DNA of 64,000 bases. Origin: 9FT-COMBO-48-23 sp963754385 (GTDB taxonomy: Bacteria; Chloroflexota; Dehalococcoidia; GIF9; UBA5629). The notes under the pieces are model-generated. The model did not search any database. It saw only the letters and a list, made by a program, of their open reading frames with translations, and had not been told where the DNA came from. The position numbers and the translations under genes are program-made. The stretch spans positions 310,001 to 374,000 of the forward strand of contig CAVWGE010000001.1 in NCBI GenBank assembly GCA_963754385.1, in the 5' to 3' direction. Positions 61,004 to 64,000 of the stretch are shown here, piece by piece. Position 1 is the stretch's first letter, and every line of letters starts with the position of its first letter.

Positions 61004-61570
61004 GTGGTTGACTTAGCTAAGATTGAAACAGCAGTACTATCTATAATTGAGGCTATCGGCGATGACCCTCGAAGGGAAGGGTTGCAGGGTACGCCACAAC
61101 GGATTTCTGAGATGTATGCTGAGATTTTTTCCGGGTTGGATATGGATGCCAGAGCAGAATTAACTGTAGGTTTTGAAGTGGGGCATCGTGAGATGGTGAT
61201 TTTGAAGGATATCCCCTTTCACTCTATGTGTGAGCATCATCTCCTGCCATTTTATGGTGTAGTTCATGTCGGCTATATTCCTAATAAAGAGGGACGAGTT
61301 GTTGGGGTGAGCAAGTTGGCGCGAGTGGTAGAGGTATTCGCCAAGCGTCCCCAGTTACAGGAGAGGATGACATCGCAGATTGCTGATGCTATTCTCGAGG
61401 CTTTGCAGCCAGATGGTGTTGCTGTGGTCGTTCAAGCAGAACACCTGTGTATGACGATGCGTGGCATCAAGAAGCCGGGAAGCAATGTTCTTACCTCGGC
61501 AACTAGAGGGCTTTTTCGGACTCGGGCGGCAACGCGCGCTGAGTTTCTGTCTTTAGTCCAGGGTAAATAA
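61004..61570 (+). CDS. folE: GTP cyclohydrolase I
   Basis: The 188-residue zinc enzyme opens GTP to dihydroneopterin triphosphate for folate synthesis. It shows ETAVLSIIEAIGDDPRREGL at the N-terminus, the zinc ligands in FHSMCEHHLLPFYG near 74, VGVSKLARVVEVFAKRPQLQ near 104 and EHLCMTMRGIKKPG near 147 (third zinc ligand Cys). The start is GTG 61004 with AGAGGAGAC upstream. Folate supply relates to the metF pathway elsewhere in the window. Confidence 0.95.
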   Translation: MVDLAKIETAVLSIIEAIGDDPRREGLQGTPQRISEMYAEIFSGLDMDARAELTVGFEVGHREMVILKDIPFHSMCEHHLLPFYGVVHVGYIPNKEGRVVGVSKLARVVEVFAKRPQLQERMTSQIADAILEALQPDGVAVVVQAEHLCMTMRGIKKPGSNVLTSATRGLFRTRAATRAEFLSLVQGK

Positions 61571-61573
61571 GTT

Positions 61574-62809
61574 CTACTCGTGGCGCAGGGATTCAATTGG
61601 GTCGAGTCTAGCAGCTCTATAGGCGGGGTAAATGCCAGAAGCTAGCCCTACAAATACTGCCACAGAGATGGCAATGATTACGATGTCAAGTGACATGGGA
61701 GCTTTGACGGGGTATGGTCCAAGTTGTACTCCGGTAACCGCCCAGGTTCCCAGCGCAGCTATAGTAAGGCCGATTATCCCACCGGTAAGACTAAGCATAG
61801 CCGATTCTACCAGGAACTGACGAAGAATATCCCTTCGTTTGGCACCCACGGCTTTTCGGATGCCGATTTCCCGTGTGCGTTCGGTTACTGAGACTAGCAT
61901 TATGTTCATGATGCCGATGCCGCCGACAAGGAGAGAGATAGCTCCAACACTGCCCAGGAATACTTGCATAATGCCGAGCACTTGACGCATCCGATTGAGG
62001 ATTTCCTGCATATCGATGACGGTGAAGTCGTCATCCTCATTTTCTCTGATATGATGCCGCTGACGCAAGATGGCAGTAACATCTTCCCTGGCGGCATCTA
62101 TTTGGTCGGTACTCATTGCCTTAACAGCGATAGTCTGGATAGGCCGCCCCCGTGCGGTTGTTTCACCTAGCAGTCTCGCCTGCATTGTGGTTATGGGGAT
62201 CATGATGAAGTCATCCGCAGAGCCTATAAAACCGCCTTTCTTCTCAAAAACGCCGATGACCCCGAACTGAGTTCCGCCTATCCTGATGGTTTTGCCTAAC
62301 GGACTTTCCGTTTTAAAGAGGTCCGTGGCTGTCTTACTCCCAAGTACAGCGACCCTGGCTCCTCTCTTTACATCCTGCTCAGAAATGGATTCACCTTCGG
62401 CCACGGTATAGCTAATAATTTGTGAAATTTCGGGCGTAGTACCCATGATATCAACATTAGTGTTTTCATTGCCGTAAACAACTTTGGCTAATTTTTCTGA
62501 TATGGGAGCAACCAAGGCTACAGATGGGGCACGGTTGGGATTAGCTAGAGCTTCGGCATCTTCGAGAGTGATACTTCCCGTAGCTCCTGACATTCCCTGT
62601 GTCATGCTGCTTGCGCTGGTGATGTAGATGGCATTAGCGCCCATGCTCTCGAAGATGCCCGTGATATTGGCTTCATGTCCCCTGCCAAACGATACCAGGA
62701 AGACTACAGCGCTGACGCCAATTACGATGCCAAGTATGGTCAGGCTAGACCGCATCTTGTTAGTGTATAGGACTTGCCATGAACTGATAATGCTTTCCCA
62801 GAGGTTCAT
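61574..62809 (-). CDS. MacB/FtsX-type ABC transporter permease
   Basis: The 411-residue permease has the MacB layout: an N-terminal transmembrane helix (TILGIVIGVSAVVFLVSFGR), a large extracytoplasmic MacB_PCD domain (about 50-245), and three C-terminal helices (ISLLVGGIGIMNIMLVSVTE near 295, GIIGLTIAALGTWAV, IVIIAISVAVFVGLASGIYP). ERTREIGIRKAVGAKRRDIL near 314 is the coupling segment. It overlaps the ATPase gene by 4 bp. The substrate is unknown; such transporters export peptides, lipoproteins or drugs. Confidence 0.9.
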   Translation of the reverse strand: MNLWESIISSWQVLYTNKMRSSLTILGIVIGVSAVVFLVSFGRGHEANITGIFESMGANAIYITSASSMTQGMSGATGSITLEDAEALANPNRAPSVALVAPISEKLAKVVYGNENTNVDIMGTTPEISQIISYTVAEGESISEQDVKRGARVAVLGSKTATDLFKTESPLGKTIRIGGTQFGVIGVFEKKGGFIGSADDFIMIPITTMQARLLGETTARGRPIQTIAVKAMSTDQIDAAREDVTAILRQRHHIRENEDDDFTVIDMQEILNRMRQVLGIMQVFLGSVGAISLLVGGIGIMNIMLVSVTERTREIGIRKAVGAKRRDILRQFLVESAMLSLTGGIIGLTIAALGTWAVTGVQLGPYPVKAPMSLDIVIIAISVAVFVGLASGIYPAYRAARLDPIESLRHE

Positions 62810-63474
62810 CTCTTTTTCTCACTAACAATCTTACCATCTCTAAGATAAATCGTGCGTTGTGTATAGGCAGCGATGTCTTCTTCATGAGTGACGAGTACGA
62901 TAGTGATGCCCTGGCTGTTGAGTCGCTGCAAAAGAAGCATAATGCCTTGGCTTGTCTGTGTGTCCAGATTACCGGTGGGTTCGTCAGCTAGAATAAGGGA
63001 CGGGTTGTTGACCAGCGCTCTGGCTATGGCTACCCGCTGCTGCTCGCCGCCAGAGATCTCAGATGGGCGGTGAGTAGCCCGCTGAGCCATGCCCACTAGT
63101 TCCAAAGCTTCAAAAGCACGCTGATGTTTATTGCCGACGCCGCTGTAGACTAGAGGTAGCTCGACATTAGCCACAGTCGTGGCCTGGGGTAATAAGTTGA
63201 AAGACTGGAAAACGAAGCCTATTTTCTTGTTCCTTATCTCAGCCAGTTGGTCATCATTTAGGCTGCTAACGTCTGTTCCGTCCAGCATGTATTTTCCAGA
63301 GGTTGGTCTGTCCAAACAGCCGATGAGATTCATCAAGGTAGATTTTCCTGAGCCTGATGGTCCCATAATAGAGACCATCTCTCCTGTCTCGATGCGACAG
63401 TCTACGCCATTCAGGGCAATAACCTCGACATCCCCTAATTTATAGATTTTTACTATACTTTTCAGGTCAATCAT
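62806..63474 (-). CDS. MacB/LolD-type ABC transporter ATPase
   Basis: The 222-residue ATPase has Walker A GPSGSGKSTLMNLIGCLDRP near residue 38, signature ISGGEQQRVAIARALVNN near 140, and Walker B LILADEPTGNLDTQTS near 160. The start is ATG 63474, 52 bp after the adaptor stop; an in-frame codon at 63585 would overlap the adaptor gene and adds 37 unlikely residues. It pairs with the permease and the adaptor to form a tripartite-type exporter. Confidence 0.93.
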   Translation of the reverse strand: MIDLKSIVKIYKLGDVEVIALNGVDCRIETGEMVSIMGPSGSGKSTLMNLIGCLDRPTSGKYMLDGTDVSSLNDDQLAEIRNKKIGFVFQSFNLLPQATTVANVELPLVYSGVGNKHQRAFEALELVGMAQRATHRPSEISGGEQQRVAIARALVNNPSLILADEPTGNLDTQTSQGIMLLLQRLNSQGITIVLVTHEEDIAAYTQRTIYLRDGKIVSEKKR

Positions 63475-63526
63475 TGCTGTTACAGGTAATAAAGTAACTC
63501 TATGCCATTTAGGATGGTGACTATTC

Positions 63527-64000
63527 TCAGAAAGATGTGGGCACTCGACCACGAGTTGCCTCGACGATAATTTTTTCTCCCTCACTGAGCCCTGAGATTA
63601 CCTCGCTGAACTGGTCGTTCTGAGCGCCTAAGACAACCGGTCTTTTTTCGGTTGTCATTGTTTTCTCGTCCAGTATTACTTCCACCCAGTAGTTTCCCGG
63701 AGAGCCTTTGATAGACCGGTTGGGTACCAATAGCACATCTTCATGTTTTTCCACAATTATGTCAGCGGTTGCGGTCAAGCCTCCTTTAAGCTCTACTTCA
63801 GCGGGCTCAATGGAGATTTTAACTGGGAATTCTACAACTCCGGCTGTCTGCGTACCAAAAGGTGAGATGAAGGTCACCTTGCCTTTCAACTCTACATTGG
63901 GCAGGGCGTCCACAGTTATAATGGCTTCCTGTCCTACTTTGACTTTGTAAATATCTACCTCATCCATTACCCCATCCATCTCCACCGTGCTGGTGTCTAC
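63527..64000 (-). CDS. MacA/HlyD-family membrane fusion protein (partial)
   Basis: Only the C-terminal part (about 157 residues) is inside the window; the frame is open to the right edge, so the N-terminus lies outside. Typical beta-barrel and MP domain features are seen: GVMDEVDIYKVKVGQEAII, then ELKGKVTFISPFGTQTAGVV, LLVPNRSIKGSPG and SEVISGLSEGEKIIVEA. Adaptors link MacB-type pumps to outer components or substrate. The ATPase and permease genes follow on the same strand. Confidence 0.88.
   Translation of the reverse strand, partial: VDTSTVEMDGVMDEVDIYKVKVGQEAIITVDALPNVELKGKVTFISPFGTQTAGVVEFPVKISIEPAEVELKGGLTATADIIVEKHEDVLLVPNRSIKGSPGNYWVEVILDEKTMTTEKRPVVLGAQNDQFSEVISGLSEGEKIIVEATRGRVPTSF

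Noticed and set aside
1..64000. CRISPR arrays, insertion sequences, prophage
   Set aside because: No regularly spaced direct repeats, transposase, integrase catalytic domain or phage genes were found; the recombinase-like domain on GreA has no catalytic part.

Overview
The window looks like chromosomal DNA from an anaerobic, probably uncultured bacterium, and my best guess is the Chloroflexota class Dehalococcoidia. Supporting this are the rpsB-tsf-pyrH-frr-cdsA-dxr-rseP-ispG-proS gene order, a threonyl-tRNA synthetase without a TGS domain, a Wood-Ljungdahl methyl-branch locus, many acyl-CoA enzymes, and extracellular proteins with TIG-like repeats. Lipoprotein-type signals occur and no outer-membrane genes are seen. 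The taxonomic call is inference from gene content, not from a marker-gene comparison. There is no CRISPR array, prophage, transposase or plasmid gene.

Layout. (1) 1-7.3 kb, plus strand: a formate-dehydrogenase-like catalytic subunit (cut by the window edge), a NuoE-like [2Fe-2S] protein, a 1022-residue NuoF/GltD fusion, then metV and metF. This is a candidate electron-transfer module joining formate, NAD(P)H and methylene-tetrahydrofolate. A small Lys-rich ORF and a terminator follow. (2) 7.3-11.3 kb: a CBS-domain protein, a tiny membrane protein, a NarL-type two-component pair and a truncated C_GCAxxG_C_C-type protein. (3) 11.3-14.3 kb: a metallo-beta-lactamase-fold hydrolase, a 2-hydroxyacyl-CoA dehydratase/benzoyl-CoA reductase-like subunit and its ATP-dependent activase. 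(4) 14.3-16.2 kb: a structured-RNA candidate resembling part of the ydaO (c-di-AMP) riboswitch, and an unknown membrane/coiled-coil protein. (5) 16.2-22.7 kb: the translation operon thrS-infC-rpmI-rplT-pheS-pheT behind an attenuator-like leader.

(6) 22.8-24.6 kb: a TIG-repeat surface protein. (7) 24.7-33.7 kb, minus strand: rpsB through proS, including three isoprenoid/phospholipid genes, with no uppS between frr and cdsA. (8) 33.8-43.1 kb, minus strand: two acyl-CoA dehydrogenases, a GreA-type factor with an extra N-terminal domain, polyamine genes speB and speD, cinA, thiC behind a TPP riboswitch with terminator, and a second TIG-repeat protein. (9) 43.2-57 kb: tRNA-Asp, two acyl-CoA ligases, a thiolase-superfamily/DUF35 protein, a thiolase, an SDR and a complete branched-chain-type ABC importer. 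Together these look like uptake and CoA activation of an organic acid followed by beta-oxidation-like steps. (10) 57-64 kb: tRNA-Pro, a tandem-parvulin foldase, hom-thrC-folE and a MacAB-like exporter running off the right edge.

The most unusual points are the redox/MetVF locus, the missing catalytic Cys in the HMG-CoA-synthase-like protein, a zinc-ribbon tail on the LivM permease, a shared PsbP-like domain on the importer's binding protein and a nearby lipoprotein, the integrase-like N-terminus on GreA, two probable AUA start codons, and the candidate RNA at 14.35-14.49 kb. Start sites were chosen from visible Shine-Dalgarno sequences and overlaps. No similarity search or folding was run.
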